This document shows positions 24,871 to 36,872 of a stretch of DNA of 64,000 nucleotides, one piece after another. Positions within the stretch are counted from its first letter, which is position 1, and each line of letters opens with the position of its first letter. The notes under the pieces are model-generated. The model was not told where the DNA came from. It worked only from the letters and a program-made list of their open reading frames with translations, and did no database searches. The translations under genes and the position numbers were made by a program. Source of the DNA: Molossus alvarezi (lineage: Eukaryota; Chordata; Mammalia; Chiroptera; Molossidae); assembly GCA_037176705.1 (NCBI GenBank), contig CM073887.1, positions 87,554,348 to 87,618,347 of the forward strand, given 5' to 3'.

Positions 24871-25119
24871 TTATTATTTTTTTATTCCTTCCCTGAGGAT
24901 AGTTTTCTATTTATCTTCAGATAGAGTGGGAGGAGGAGAGAGGGAGAGAAAGGGAGAAGAGAGAAACATCAATGTGAGAGAGACATGGATTAGTGACCTC
25001 TCCTGCACGACCGAGGACGAACAGCAACCGACATACACGTCCTTGACCGGAATTGGACCCGGAACTCATTGATCCTCGCAGGCCAGTGCTCTAACCTCTG
25101 AGCCAAACCTGCTAGGGCC
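24871..25119 (-). repeat. Ves SINE
   Basis: Reverse-oriented copy ending 'gagccaaacctgctagggc'. Confidence 0.87.
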
Positions 25120-25197
25120 AAAGTTTTTTTTTTAGGGTAGGCTAGTGTAATGTGCTTTAACTGAGCTGCTACCTAGTCATGTTTAAAATACTTTATG

Positions 25198-25382
25198 GCC
25201 CTGGCTGGTGTGGCTCAGTTGGTTGAGCATTGTCCCATGCACTGAAAGATTGCCAGTTTGATTCCTGGTTGGGGTGCATGTGGTAGGCAACTGATTGGCT
25301 GATTGGTGTTTCTCTCGCCCATTGATCTTTCTTTCCCATTCCCTTTCTCTCTTGTCTTAAAAAAATCAATGAAAACATTTAA
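25198..25382 (+). repeat. Ves SINE, older subtype
   Basis: Head 'gccctggctggtgtggctca'. TSD aaaatactttatg (25185-25197) and aaaatattttatg (25383-25395). Confidence 0.9.
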
Positions 25383-25412
25383 AAAAATATTTTATGAATT
25401 TAAGTGCTATAG

Positions 25413-25600
25413 TAGTCCAAAGTCCATGTGCCTGGTGCTTCAAAAGACCAAAACTCAAAACATCAGGAAGGGTTAATTGATCAAGAAGGTGCCTACTGAA
25501 AAGAATGGGAGACTTAATCTTCAAATCCATCTTAAGAAAGTACAGAGTTCAGGATTCTTTTGATCAGGAAGGGAAAAATGGGAGGAGCTATGTTTGGAAA
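25413..25600. repeat. Unnamed interspersed repeat, copy 1
   Basis: Matches 35468-35660 in order: 'aaaacatcag', a 'gggttaattgatcaagaagg' segment, 'tcttaagaaagtacag', then 'gaaaaatgggagg'. This is long enough to be one dispersed family, possibly an LTR read antisense. I cannot name it. Confidence 0.6.
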
Positions 25601-25801
25601 ACTCAAGCCACAAAGAATTCCTCTAAATGATTAGCATGTCTATATGCAAGCAGGAACTGCTAGCCTGAAGACATGGGAACAAGAGGCTTGAACACTATGG
25701 AATCAGAGAACCTGAGCATTTCACTCTGTTACAGTAGAATTTTAGAATAGATTTGGACTGTAGGTATTGTTTCTTCTGATATTGTCTCAAATGTAGGAAT
25801 C

Positions 25802-26033
25802 TTTTTTTTTTTTATCCTCACCCGAGGACATTTTTCCATTTTTTGTTGAGATAGAGTGGGAGGGAGAGAGAAACATCGACGTGAAAGGGACACATCGAAT
25901 GGCTGCCACCCGCACGACCCAACCAGGGCCGGGGACAAACTGCAACCAAGGTACGTGCCCTTAGCGGGAACCAAACCCAGGTGTCTCTGGACCGCAGGCT
26001 GATGCTCTAACCGCTGAGCCAAACCGGCCAGGG
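25802..26033 (-). repeat. Ves SINE, young subtype
   Basis: Reverse-oriented near-consensus copy. TSD caaatgtaggaatctttt at 25788-25805 and 26034-26051. Confidence 0.94.
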
Positions 26034-26051
26034 CAAATGTAGGAATCTTTT

Positions 26052-26550
26052 TAGTGTTCGTAGTCTTTAAACCTTCTAGTGACTATGACTTCACTTTTCT
26101 AAACAATACAGTATCTTGGGGGGTAGGTGCAAGTAGACTGTTATACTTCTAGTTTTTGTTTTTTTGTTTTTCTTCTTTTAAGCCAAAAATTGCCTTCCTG
26201 AAACTTCTACCTAGTGACTTTGGTTTCATTCTTTTTGACAGCCCCCACGTTACGTCTGCTTCCTCTTTCACATTCGTGTATGTTAAGGCCTACACATGTA
26301 TGAAGTCTGTCATACCTCCCCCCTGTGCTTTTTGATAGGTTACATCTCTAGTCTCCTTAACTCTTGCTTATGTAACATAACTTTCAGACATAAATTTCCT
26401 GCTTTCCCTTCTATAGATACATTGTAATCTATTAGTATCTCTTCAGATAGGACACTCAAGATAGAATACCACTTTCCTGAACTTTTGAATCTGAAATTTT
26501 GGGCCTAAGTTCTCCCCATGATTTGAAGGTACAGTCAGGATTGATAACCT
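26052..26550. other. No recognised feature
   Basis: About 500 bp; nothing recognised. Confidence 0.45.
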
Positions 26551-27790
26551 CAGCAATGTGAGTGCCCTGAAGGGAAGGCACATGATACGTTGGAAGAGCT
26601 CCTCACATAGATTTTGGGGGGTTTGGGAAAGACTTTCTGAAGGAAGTGATGGCCATACTAAGTTCTGGAGAATATGCTAGGCAGAGGTGAACAGCAAGTG
26701 TGATGTCCTGTAGGAGAGAGAGCTCGCGAGCTCACACACCTGGTGCTTTTGAGGAATAGAAAGAAGTTAAGATGGGTGCTTAACACAATTATTGGATGTT
26801 GAGTGGAAGTGGCAGTGAATGAGGTTGAAGAGAAAAGTGAGGACCAAATCAATAAGGGCCCTTAGAAGTTGTGTTAAACAACTGGGCTGTTTCTGAGGAT
26901 AATAGTCATTAAAGAAGGTTTTAAGTTAGAAAAAGAAAACACGCCCTGGCCGGTTTGGCTCAGCGGTTGGAGCGTCGGCCTGCGGTACAGAGAGACCCGG
27001 GTTCGGTTCCCGCTAAGGGCACGTACCTCGGTTGCAGTTTGTCCCCGGCCCTGGTTGGTTGTGCGGGTGGCGGCCACTCGATGTGTCCCTTCACATCGAT
27101 GTTTCTCTCTCTCTCTCTTCCTCTCTCTCCCTCCCGCTCTGTCTGAACAGAAAATGGAAAAATGTCCTCGGGTGAGGATAAAAAAAAAAAAAAAAAAAAA
27201 AGAAAAGAAAAAGAAAACACGAACACACGTTCATTTTAGAAGGCTCATTTTAGCCCAAATGGGAATGAATGGGAGGTGCTGAGATTGGTGACTTAGATCA
27301 ATTAGCAGCTATTATAGTACTTTTTAGCTATGATGGTGGTGCCCAGAGCTTGATAAGTGGCTCTAGTATTGGGAAGAAAGAGACAGGCTGGAAAAATAGT
27401 TGAGAGAATGTGATTGTTATTTGGCTGTGGGTGAAGATATGGAAAGGTAGGAATCAAGGATAATGTCTTTGTTTTGGTTTGGGGAACTGGATAGATAAGA
27501 GAATTTAATGTAAGTAAATTGAATGGGATTAGAGTAAGAGGAGTGGTGGGGAAGAAGTGGCATTCAGTTAAGCTTGAGGCAGAGGCAGGACATTCAGTAC
27601 ATCCAGATGGAGATGTACTATATGCAGTTGGATATGTGAGGTTAAACTGAAAACACCTAGCTGGAGAGTTTGAGCTGGAGATAACAGCTTTAGCTGGAAG
27701 TGTAGATTATACGTATAGAGTGATTGAAGTAATTTAGGGGAGGGATTTATATAGTGAAAGAGGGCAAGGACAGAACCCTTAAAACTGTTG
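26551..27790 (-). repeat. L2 LINE relic, antisense, split by a SINE
   Basis: Plus-strand text recalls the reverse complement of L2: 'gggaaagactttctgaagga' (26626), 'cagcaagtgtgatgtcctgt' (26691), then after the SINE 'acatccagatggagatgtac' (27600) and 'aagagggcaaggacagaacc' (27759). Diverged; boundaries approximate. A young Ves SINE is nested at 26943-27207. Confidence 0.55.
26943..27207 (+). repeat. Ves SINE, young subtype
   Basis: Near-consensus copy. TSD aaaaagaaaacac at 26930-26942 and 27208-27220. Confidence 0.94.
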
Positions 27791-28579
27791 TCTAATATGT
27801 GAGCTGAGAGCCTTTGTTTTGACTAAATTATTGGGAACCAGGAAAAAGGAAGTAAGTCAAGGCTGTTCTGATATATTCATTTAGTAGAAACCCACCTAAA
27901 TTGTTTGATTGGATGAGTGAAAATGGTCCTCTAATCTTTCCTAATCAGCTGTCACACTATCTGACAAACATGTAATTAGAGACTCTCTGTTTTGAGTTAA
28001 GGCATTGTCTTTCTAGGAGTTACCTGTTAAAATATAGTTGTCCCTAAAGAGAGGTAAAATTTTAATCCATTATTGGTGGTGGTATTTTTAGGTCACTAGA
28101 TTTTATTCTGGAATTCAGATTAAAGGGACAGATAGGAATTTGAGAAAGACTGGGTTTGGGAAACCTGTCATTGTTGAGGAGTACCACAGAGGAACCTGAA
28201 TTTGAAGCATCAAGGTCACCAAGCACCTGGAGATAAGGAGATAAAGAGAGTTGGAGACTATGTGTGTGTGTGTATGTGTGTGTTTGGAAAATGGATGGTG
28301 AGTTGGAGAGCAAAGGGGTAATGTCACTAGAAAAGGGAGTAAGAGACCATTTAAGGGGATGAAGAACTAACTAAAGGGAAAATATTGAAAATATTTCAGT
28401 TATGAATTAGGGTGACCATAAAATTTATCTTCTAAACTGGGACATATTCACATAGGAAGGGAAATGGCTATAATTAGTAATTACATTGTGAAAACCTGCA
28501 TAAACTGGGACTATCACAAGAAAATAGGATGAATGGTCACTTTATCATGTATATATTTCACTAATAGTGTAATAAAGTA
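27791..28579. other. No gene; includes a short (TG)n run
   Basis: (TG)n-like run near 28259-28283. Two overlapping minus-strand open frames (28062-28327) read through that run and are not supported. Confidence 0.45.
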
Positions 28580-28710
28580 GTATTACTTTTTAGTTATCAT
28601 GTGCCAAGCAGTGTATTAAGTAAACACTTTATACATTTATAACAGTATTACAATAATCCTATGAGATAAGTAGCATTGTATTCATTCATGTTTTTTTCTC
28701 TTACATTTAT
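28580..28710 (-). repeat. MIR relic, left half
   Basis: Antisense MIR: 'gtgccaagcagtgtattaag' and 'caataatcctatgagataag'. The text continues at 34471 ('gatgaaagattccaaatctc'), so the large L1 landed inside it. Confidence 0.6.
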
Positions 28711-29068
28711 TTTATTTTATTTTTTATTACAGTTGTTTCTCCTTTTTTACCCCATTGACACCCTCCTCCCCATGCCCCCTACCCCGTCCCTGGCTTTCTT
28801 ATCCGTGTCCATTGGTTATGTGTACATGCCTATAAGTACTGTGGTTTATCTCTTCTCTCCCCCCACCACCCCTTCTTCGGAGGGTTGTCAGTCTGTACCC
28901 TACTTCCACGTCTCTGGGTCTACCCTATTCCTCAGACTGTTATGTTCATTATATTCCACAAATAAGTGAGATCATGGGCTATTTGTCTTTTTCTGCTTGG
29001 CTTGTTTTGCTTAAGATAATAGCTTCCAGGTCCCTCCATGTCATCTCAAAGGGTAAGAGATCTTTTTT

Positions 29069-29330
29069 TCGTTTTTCTTTTTTTTTTTATCCTCACCCGA
29101 GGACATTTCTTCCATTTTTTTTCAGATAGAGTGGGAGGGAGAGAGAGGAAGAGAGAGAGAGAGAGAGAGAAATATCGATGTGAAAGGGACACATCGAGTG
29201 GCTGCCACCCGCAAGACCCAACTAGGGCTGGGGACAAACTGCAACCAAGGTGCGTGCCCTTAGTGGTAACAGAACCCAGGTCTCTAGACCGCAGGCTGAC
29301 ACTCTAACTGCTGAGTGAAACTGGCCAGGG
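29069..29330 (-). repeat. Ves SINE nested in L1
   Basis: Reverse-oriented; first of two back-to-back SINEs in the L1 ORF2 tail. The L1 word 'agatctttcttt' is partly repeated on both sides. Confidence 0.9.
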
Positions 29331-29340
29331 ATCTTTCTTT

Positions 29341-29583
29341 TTCTTTTTTTTAATCCTCACCCGAGGACATTTTTTTGTTTTTTGTTCAGATCCAGTGGGA
29401 GAGAGAGAGAGAGAGAGAGAAAAACACTGACGTGAAAGGGACACATCGAGTGGTTGCCACCCGCACGACCCAACCAGGGCCGGGAAAAACTGCAACTGAG
29501 GTACATGCCCTTAGCAGGAACTGAACCTGGGTCTCTCTGGACCACAGGCCGATGCTCTAACCACTGAGCAATCTGGCCATGGT
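29341..29583 (-). repeat. Ves SINE nested in L1
   Basis: Reverse-oriented second copy, inserted at the same L1 word as its neighbour. L1 ORF2 text resumes at 29584. Confidence 0.9.
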
Positions 29584-32500
29584 AGAGCTTTCTTTATTAC
29601 ATCTGCATAGTACTCCATTGTGTATATGTGCCACTGCTTTTTTAACCATTTGTATACTGATGGGCACTTGGGCTGTCTCCAGATCTTAGCTATTGTAAAT
29701 AGTGCTGGTGTGAACATAGAGGTATATACATTATTTCTGATTGGTGTTTCAGGCTTCTTAGGGTATATTCCTAGAAGTGGGATCACTGGCTCAAATGGTA
29801 ATTCAATTTTTAATTTTTTGAGGTAACACCATAGTGTTTTCCATAGTGGCTGGACCAGTCTGCATTCCCACCAGCAGTGTACTAGAGACCCCTTTTCTCC
29901 ACACCCTTGCCAACACTTATTGTTTGATGATTTGTTGATGGCGGCCATTCTGACAGGTGTGAGGTGAGACCTCATTGTTGTTTTAATTTGCATCTCTCTG
30001 ATGATTAGTGATATTGAGCATTTCTTCATATGTCTCTTAGTCATTTGTATGTTCTGTTTGGAGAGGTGTCTATTTAGCTCCTCTGCTCATTTTTTAATTG
30101 GATTCTTCGTCTTCCTTTTGTTGAGTTGTATGAGTACTCTATATATTTTGAAAATTAACCCCTTATCTGATGTATCATTGACAACTATACTCTCCCATAT
30201 AGTGGGTTGCCTTTCCAGTTTGAGGGTTGTTTCTTTTGCTGTGCAGAAGCTTTTGAGTTTGATGTAGTCCTATGTGTTCATTTTCTCCTTTGTTTCTGTT
30301 GCCTTAGGTGATATATCAGTGAAAATTCTGCTCCGTTTGATGTCCGAAATTTTGTTGCCTACATTTTCTTCTAGGATTTTTATGGATTCATGGGTCACAT
30401 TTAAATCTTTTATTCAGATTATTCTTGTATGGTATAAGTTGATGGTCTAGTTTCATTTTTTTGCATGTAGCTGTCCAGTTCTCCCAACACCATTTATTAC
30501 AGAGGCTGTCTTTACTTCATTGTATGTTCTTGCCTCCTTTGTCATATATTAATTGAGCATAATGTCTTGGGTCCATTTCTGGGTTCTCAGTTCTTTTCCA
30601 CTGGTCTATATGCCTGTCCTTTTGCCAATACCAGGCTGTTTTGACTACAGCAGCTTTGTAGTATAACCTGATATCTGGTATTGTGATACCACCTACTTTG
30701 TCCTTCTTTTTCAAGATTGCTGTGGCTAAGACTTCCAGTTCTATATTCAATAAGAGTGGCAAAAGTAGGCATCCCTGTCTTGTTCCTGATCTTAAGGGAA
30801 ATGCTTTTAGTTTTTGTCCATCGACTCTGATGTTGGCTGTATGTCTTTCGCATGTGGCCTTTATTATGTCGAAATATGATCCCTCTATTTCCAGATTGCT
30901 GAGCGTTTTTATCAGAAATGGATACTGGACTTTGTTGAATGCTTTTTCAGCATCTATTGGTATGATCAGGTGGTTTTTATTCTTCATTTTGTTTATGTGG
31001 TGTATCACATTTATTGATTTACAAATATTGTACCAGCCCTGCATCCCTGGGATGAATCCCACTTGGTCATGGTGAATAATTTTTTTGATGTATTGCTGGA
31101 TCCAATTTGCTAGTATTTTGTTCAGGATTTTGGCATCTATGTTCATCAGGGATATTGACCTGTAGTTTTCTTTCTTTGTAATGTCTTTTTCTGGTTTTGG
31201 AATTAGAATTATCCTGACCTCATAAAATGAGTTTGGAAGTCTTCCTTCTCGAATTTTTACAAATAGTTTGAGGAGAATGGGTGTTAGTTCTTTGAATGTT
31301 CGGTAAAACTCCCCTGTAATGCCATCTGGACCTGGGCTTTTGTTTGCTGGGAGAGTCTTGATTACCTCTTCAATTTCCTTAGTCGTCATTGGTCTGTTCA
31401 GGTTTTCTATCTCTTCCCGGTCCAGTGTTGGGAGACTATGTGTTTTTAGAAATTTGTCCATTTTGCTTAGATTGTCGAATTTGTTGCCATATAATTGTTT
31501 ATAGTAGTTGTTAAAGAACTTTTATATTTCTGTGCTGTCAGTTGTTACTTCTCCTCTTTCATTTCTGATTTTGTGTATTTGAGTTCTCTCTGTTTCTTGG
31601 TGGGTCTAGCGAAGGGTCCATCAATCTTGTTTATCTTTTCAAAAAACCAGCTCTTTGTTTCCTTGATCCTTTGAATTGTTTTTTTGGTCTCCATGTCATT
31701 TACTTCTGCTCTGAGCTTTACTATTTCCTTCCTTCTACTTGCTCTGGGGTTTTCTTTATTTTGCTCTCTAGTTCTTTAAGTTGTGAGGTTAGTCTATTAG
31801 AAATTTTCTTGTTTCTTGCGGTAGGCCTGTAGTGCTTTGAATCCATCTCAGAACTGCTCTCACTGCATCCCATAGATTTTGTGTTGTTGTTTGTTTTGTT
31901 CATTTTCATTGTTTTCCAGGAAGTTTTTGATTTCATCCTTGATCTCCATGGTAACCCATTCATTGTTTAATAACATGCTATTTAGCCTCCATGTGTTCCA
32001 CTGTCTTTGCATATTGTTGCAGTTGATTTCTACTTTCATGCCATTGTGATCTGAGAAGATGCTTGATACGATTTCAATCTTCTTGAACTTGTAGAAACTT
32101 CATTTGTGTCCTAACATGTGGTCTATCTTTGAGAATGTCTCATGTGCACTTGAGAAGAATGTGAATTCTCTAGTTTTGGGGTGTATTCTCTGTAGATATC
32201 TATTAAATTCATTTGGTCTAGTGCTTTATTTAGAGTCTTCATTTCCTTGCTAAGTTTTTTGTCTAGAGGATCTGTCCAGTGATGTCAGCGGGGTTTTGAA
32301 GTCCCCTGCTATGATTGTATTGCTGTCGATTTCTCCTTTGATGTCCTCCAGAAGATTTTTAATATATTTTGGTGCTCCCATATTGGGTGCATATATGTTT
32401 ATCAAGGTTATATCTTCCTGTTGGATAGATCCTTTCAATATTATGTAGTGGCCTTCTTTGTCTCTAGTTATGGCCTTCATTTTGAAATCTAATTTATCAG

Positions 32501-32731
32501 ATATGAGTATTGCTACCCCAGCTTTTTATTCTTTCCATGTGCTTGGTAAATTTTTTTCCATCCCTTCACTTTCAACCTATATGAGTCTTTTGTTGTGAGG
32601 TGGGTCTCTTGTGAGCAACATATATGTGAGTCATGCTTTCTTATCCAATCAGCTGCTCTGTGTCTTTTTATCAGAGCATTTAATCCATTTACATTTAAAG
32701 TGATTATTGATATGTACTTATTTATTGCCAT
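29584..32731 (-). pseudogene. L1 ORF2 remnant (endonuclease, reverse transcriptase lacking FADD, Cys-rich end)
   Basis: Starts at 32731 with MAINKYISIITLNVNGLN, the L1 endonuclease start, followed by SQETHL near 32610. At 32250-32480 it has NIYAPN and AGDFKTPL; the family usually has GDFN, so a catalytic-loop asparagine is replaced. The reverse transcriptase block 30517-31461 has the [16 protein letters not shown] and SGTRQGC motifs. It then passes in frame from LATAILKKK to [10 protein letters not shown], omitting about 165 residues that include the FADD catalytic box. The C-terminal [18 protein letters not shown] zinc-knuckle-like motif lies in 29511-30044. Frameshifts separate the pieces. 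It is a non-functional relic of the L1 polymerase. Confidence 0.9.
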
Positions 32732-32832
32732 TTTTGTTTAATGTGGTTATATTTGTCTTCCTATTTGTTCTATTCATTACAGCAGTCCTTTTAACATTTC
32801 TTGCAGTGCTGGTTTGGTGCTAATGTATTCCC

Positions 32833-33660
32833 TTAGCCTTTTTTGTCTGGGAAGCCCTTTATTTGACCTTCTATTTTGAATGATAGCCTTGCTGGGTAGA
32901 GTAGTCTTGGATTCAGATCCTTGTTTTTTATGACCTTGATTAGTTTGTGCCATTCCCTTCTGGCTTGTAGTGTTTCTGTTGAGAAGTCAGCTGATACCCT
33001 TGTGGGGGTTCCTTTGTAGGTAACCTGTTGCTTACCTCTTGCTGCTTTTAGGATTCTCTCTTTGTCTTTAATTTTTGGCATTTTCATTACTATGTGTCTT
33101 GGTGTGGGTCTGTTGGAGCTCCCTGTGCTTCTTGAACTTGAATGCCTTCTTCCTTCACCAAACTAGGGAAGTTTTCTGTCACTATTTCTTTGTATATATT
33201 CTCTAATCCTTGCTTATTTTCTTCTTCTTTGGGGACTCCTATGATGCGAATATTGTTACGTTTCCCATTGTCCCACAGTTCTCCTAAGCTTTCTTCCTGT
33301 TTTCCAATCGTTTTTCCTTTTGGTTTTTTGATTGGTTGATTTTTTTATACCCTATCTTTTAATTCACTGATCCGGTCCTCAATTTTCTCTACTCTGCTGT
33401 TTAGATCTTCCAATGTGTTCTTTCTGCTATGTCATTCTTCATTTCTTCTCGGTGATTTTTAATTTCAAATTGGTTCATTTTCAATGTTTCTATATCTTTA
33501 CTCATGGTGTTGATGTCCTTACTCATACTGTTGAGCTTCCTCAAGATCATGGCTCTGAATTTTAGGTCTGTTAACTTGCTTTGGTGCACCTCATTTATCT
33601 CATCTTCGGTAGCAGTCTCTTGTTCTTTCATTTGGCATTTGCTTCTTTGTTTCACCATTT
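32833..33660 (-). pseudogene. L1 ORF1 remnant
   Basis: L1 ORF1 encodes the RNA-binding nucleocapsid-like protein of L1 particles. The N-terminal coiled-coil part is readable in 33401-33660 (heptad-like ILRKLNSMSKDINTMSKDIE). The C-terminal RNA-binding part is in 32833-33087 ([46 protein letters not shown]). The two are in different frames, so the protein is broken. Confidence 0.85.
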
Positions 33661-34470
33661 TGGCTATTGCAGTGGGCTTTGGAGCCTGCCAAATTTTCCC
33701 TGTGGGTGTTGGTGTTCTGCTGTTTGTGGCTCCCTCTACTGGGTTTGATGAGCGTGGGAGGACCCACATTAAATACTATGGTCAGGTCTTACTTTCTTGG
33801 GTAGAGTTGCAAGCCCAGGAATGGTTCAGTTATTTTCTAGCTTTTTGCCTGGAGGCTATTTGAAGAGCCTTGGGTTCTCAGTTGAATGAAAAACTCCCTC
33901 AGGGGTTCAGCATAAGGGGATTTTCCAAGAGTGGGGCAGATGCTGGTTGTTAATGAGCCTCAATTTGCATTTCAAAGGCCCACCAGGTAGGGTTGAATCT
34001 CTGAGGGAGGGGCTGCTGCCTCTACCTAGAACCCTGGGAAGGAGTAAGGTGGCCACCATCCTGCGTGGCCCCAACTCAGCAAAAGCTCTGAGCACCCTCC
34101 AAATCTCGAGTGTCCCCACATAGTTCCAGTCCTGTCCGCCGTCCCTCTGCCAGTGCCCAAGGTGAGTGGCTGTGGCTATTTTAGTGCTCTGTCCCAGCTC
34201 TCTGTGCTGTGGAGCAGGTTTGTGAGTTTAACCCCAAGGGTGCTGCTCACAGCTAAGACCGCTGCTGTCTGTGGGCTCCCAGACCCACTCTTGAGCCTCC
34301 ACAATCCTACCAGGATCGATTCTGTGCCCCTGGTTATATGGTCCTTGCCAGCTGCTTTTCATTTGCTTTTTCCCAAAGATTTGTCTTTATTTTATTGGTA
34401 ATTCCAGTTTGGTTCTGGGAGATGGTCTGTGTAGTTTCCATTTACTCTGCCGCCATTTTGGACATTTATC

Positions 34471-34560
34471 TTTGATGAAAGATTCCAAATCTCAGGAAGG
34501 TAAAATGTCTTGCCTGCAATTTTCCATGGCAGTTAGAATCAGAAAGAATGAAATAGCTTA
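34471..34560 (-). repeat. MIR relic, right half
   Basis: Continuation of the MIR interrupted by the L1: 'aggtaaaatgtcttgcctgc' corresponds to the antisense MIR core. Confidence 0.5.
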
Positions 34561-34783
34561 ATATTTATCATAAGCAAATTCCAAATAAACTCTTAAACAC
34601 TGCATTGTGCTGCAGTTGCTGTGGATATATGTATTTATAATTTTCTCTGAATATTATTAAGAAAATTACTAACATAATGTTGCATTATATATTAAACCCA
34701 GTTCCTTTCAGATAGCTAAACTTCTGAGGGCTTGTTTTATGCCAGACCATGTTCTAGGCATTTTACATGTGTTAACCTAATTT

Positions 34784-34968
34784 TTTTTTCTTTATTGATT
34801 TGGAGAGAGAAATGGAAACATTGATGAGAGACACCAATTGGCCACCTCCTGCATACCCTCCACTGGGTATCAGGCCCCCAACCTGGGCATGTGCGCCGAA
34901 TGGGAATTGAACCGGTGACCTCTTGGTGCGTGGGTCGATGCTCAATCACTGAGCCACAACTGCCCGGC
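34784..34968 (-). repeat. Ves SINE, older subtype
   Basis: Reverse-oriented, ending 'gagccacaactgcccggc'. Outer flanks ttaacctaattt (34772) and attacctaattt (35214) enclose it with its neighbour. Confidence 0.88.
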
Positions 34969-35209
34969 TTTTTTTTTTTTCTTAAATCCTTATCCAAGGA
35001 TATTTTTCCATTTATCTTTAGATAGAGTGTGTGTGTGTGTGGGGGGAGACATTGAAGTGAGATAGAGACATCAATTGGTTGCCTCCAACATGACCCTGAC
35101 CAAGGCTGGGGACAGAACCATAACTGAGGTACGTGCCCTCGACTGGAATCAAACCCGAGACTTTCTAGTCCTTGGACGGATGCTCTTACCAGTGAGCATT
35201 CGGCCAGGG
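34969..35209 (-). repeat. Ves SINE, decayed
   Basis: Reverse-oriented, from 'aaatccttatccaaggat' to 'gagcattcggccagggg'; abuts the preceding SINE. Confidence 0.85.
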
Positions 35210-35467
35210 GTATATTACCTAATTTAAACCTTACAATAAATAGCCTTGTGAATTACTTTCATTTTACAGTTTAGGAAAGTGAGGCATGGTGAGTAACGAC
35301 TAAAATCAACACATCTAGTAATTGGCAGAAGCAGAATTTGAACTGTGACAGTTTGGTTCCTGAGCCTGTTTTCTTAACTGCTATTCTATACTGCCTCCTC
35401 TAGCCCATTTTCCTTGTATATGTTTTCATTGCTCTTGGGAGTGGGTTTTTTTGGATTCCTGTTACCG

Positions 35468-35660
35468 GTCCAGAGTTTGTGTGCCTGACTTTTGAAAGCC
35501 AAAACCCAAAACATCAGAGTTTGGAGTGAGGAATGGTTTATTGTTCAAGAAGTCACCAGCTGAGTAGTTTCTCAAGTCTGTCTTAAGAAAGTACAGTTCA
35601 AGCTTCTTTTAGGTCAGTAGAAGGGGAAAAATGGGAGGGGCAATCAGCAGAACTGTTTTC
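35468..35660. repeat. Unnamed interspersed repeat, copy 2
   Basis: Shares ordered words with 25413-25600 ('aaaacatcag', 'gtttattgttcaagaagtc', 'tcttaagaaagtacag', 'gaaaaatgggaggggca'). Possibly part of an LTR read antisense. Confidence 0.6.
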
Positions 35661-35779
35661 TATCACTAGAAATTGTAGATTTTATATAAATGGATTGTAC
35701 GGTATATACTTGGTGTGGCTTCTTAGCATAATTATTTTGGAATTCAAGTGTGTTGAGTATGCAATAGTTTTTGTTGTTG

Positions 35780-36204
35780 TTGTTTTCTTTTTTTTAGAAA
35801 GAGAGAGGTGCCCTGGCCAGTTTGGCTCAGCAGTTAGAGAGTTCCGGGTTCGTAAGAGCATGTACCTCAGTTGCAGTTTGTCCTCTGCACCAGTTGGGGT
35901 TGTGTGGGTGCAACCAGTCGATGTGTCTCTCTCACATTGATGTTTCTCTCTCTTCCTCCTTCTTTCCCTCCAGCTCTATCTGAAGATAGATGCAAAATTG
36001 TCCTCAGGTGAGGATAAAATAAATAAATAAAAGTAGAAAGAGGGAGAGAAGGAAACACTGATATGAGAGAGAAACATCGATTGGTGGCCTCTCATACACA
36101 ACCGGATTGGGGATCAAACCTGCAACCTAGTCAAGTACCCTGACCAGAGATTGAACCCACAACTCTTTGGTGTACTTTCACCAACTGAGCTACCTGGCCA
36201 GGGC
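35780..36204 (-). repeat. Ves SINE, older subtype, interrupted
   Basis: Reverse-oriented SINE with its A tail near 35788-35795 and its head at 36204 ('gagctacctggccagggc'). It is split by a plus-strand SINE at 35810-36034. Confidence 0.85.
35810..36034 (+). repeat. Ves SINE nested in a Ves SINE
   Basis: Opposite orientation to its host. TSD agaaagagagag (35796) and agaaagagggag (36035). An internal deletion removed part of the B-box region. Confidence 0.88.
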
Positions 36205-36249
36205 AGGTCATTATTTTTTATGACAGGTAGAATACACCGAATGGCTCTA

Positions 36250-36872
36250 AAGTAATCTCCCTAATTGTGGTTTTTCTTTCCAGGGTTTCAGTTATCTGTG
36301 ATCAATCTTGGTCCAAAAATATTAAATGGAAAATTCCAGCAATAAACAATACATAAGTTTAAAATTGAGCTCCATTTTGAGTATGATAAAATCTTGTGCT
36401 GTCCTACTTCATCCCACTTGAGACATTAATAATCCCTTTGTCTATAAAACCCCCATTTTTAGTCACTTATGCTACCCATTTTTTAGTCACTTAGAAGCTG
36501 TCTTGGTTATTAGATTGCCTATTTTAGTATTGCAGTGCTTGTGTTCAAGTAACCCTTATTTTACTGCCACATTTACATAACTTTTATTACAATATATTGT
36601 TATAATTGATCTATTTTATTATTGTTCCCCGCAGATAAGAGAAGACTATTGTACCACCTTTTATCAATTTACCTGTTGATGGACAGTTAGGTTGTTTTAT
36701 TATTTGTTGCTGTTCTAAATTTCTTACTGTGCCTAATTTATAAATTAAACTTTATCATAGGCATGTATGTATGGGAAAAAGCATAGGCTGTATAGGGTTC
36801 AGTATTGTCTTGGTTTCTTGCATTCACTGGGGGTCTTGGAAGGTATCTCCCATGAGTAAGAGAATAGTACTG
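36250..36872 (+). mobile_element. Tigger-type non-autonomous element with a duplicated end
   Basis: Left end 'agtaatctccctaattgtgg', then 'tattaaatggaaaattccag', 'gtgcttgtgttcaagtaacc', 'aaattaaactttatcatagg' and right end 'gagaatagtactg' beside TA, matching Tigger/MER2-like elements as I know them. A second, earlier right end lies at about 36630-36651 ('agataagagaagactattg'), followed by L1M flank (36652-36698) before Tigger text resumes. No transposase remains. Confidence 0.75.

Larger units (their letters stand above)
28711..34461 (-). mobile_element. Near full-length L1, antisense, dead
   Basis: Reads right to left: a 5'UTR from 34461 ('tccaaaatggcggcagagta'), ORF1, ORF2, then the 3'UTR and A tail at 28711-28735. 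Possible TSD acatttat at 28703-28710 and 34462-34469. The ORFs are frameshifted, ORF2 lacks the middle of its reverse transcriptase (see the ORF2 entry), and two Ves SINEs sit in the ORF2 tail. It cannot move by itself. Confidence 0.9.
34720..35405 (-). repeat. MIR relic, antisense, split by two SINEs
   Basis: 'gaccatgttctaggcatttt' (34745) joins across two SINEs to 'ttcattttacagtttaggaa' and 'cacatctagtaattggcaga' (35258-35330), typical antisense MIR. Confidence 0.7.
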
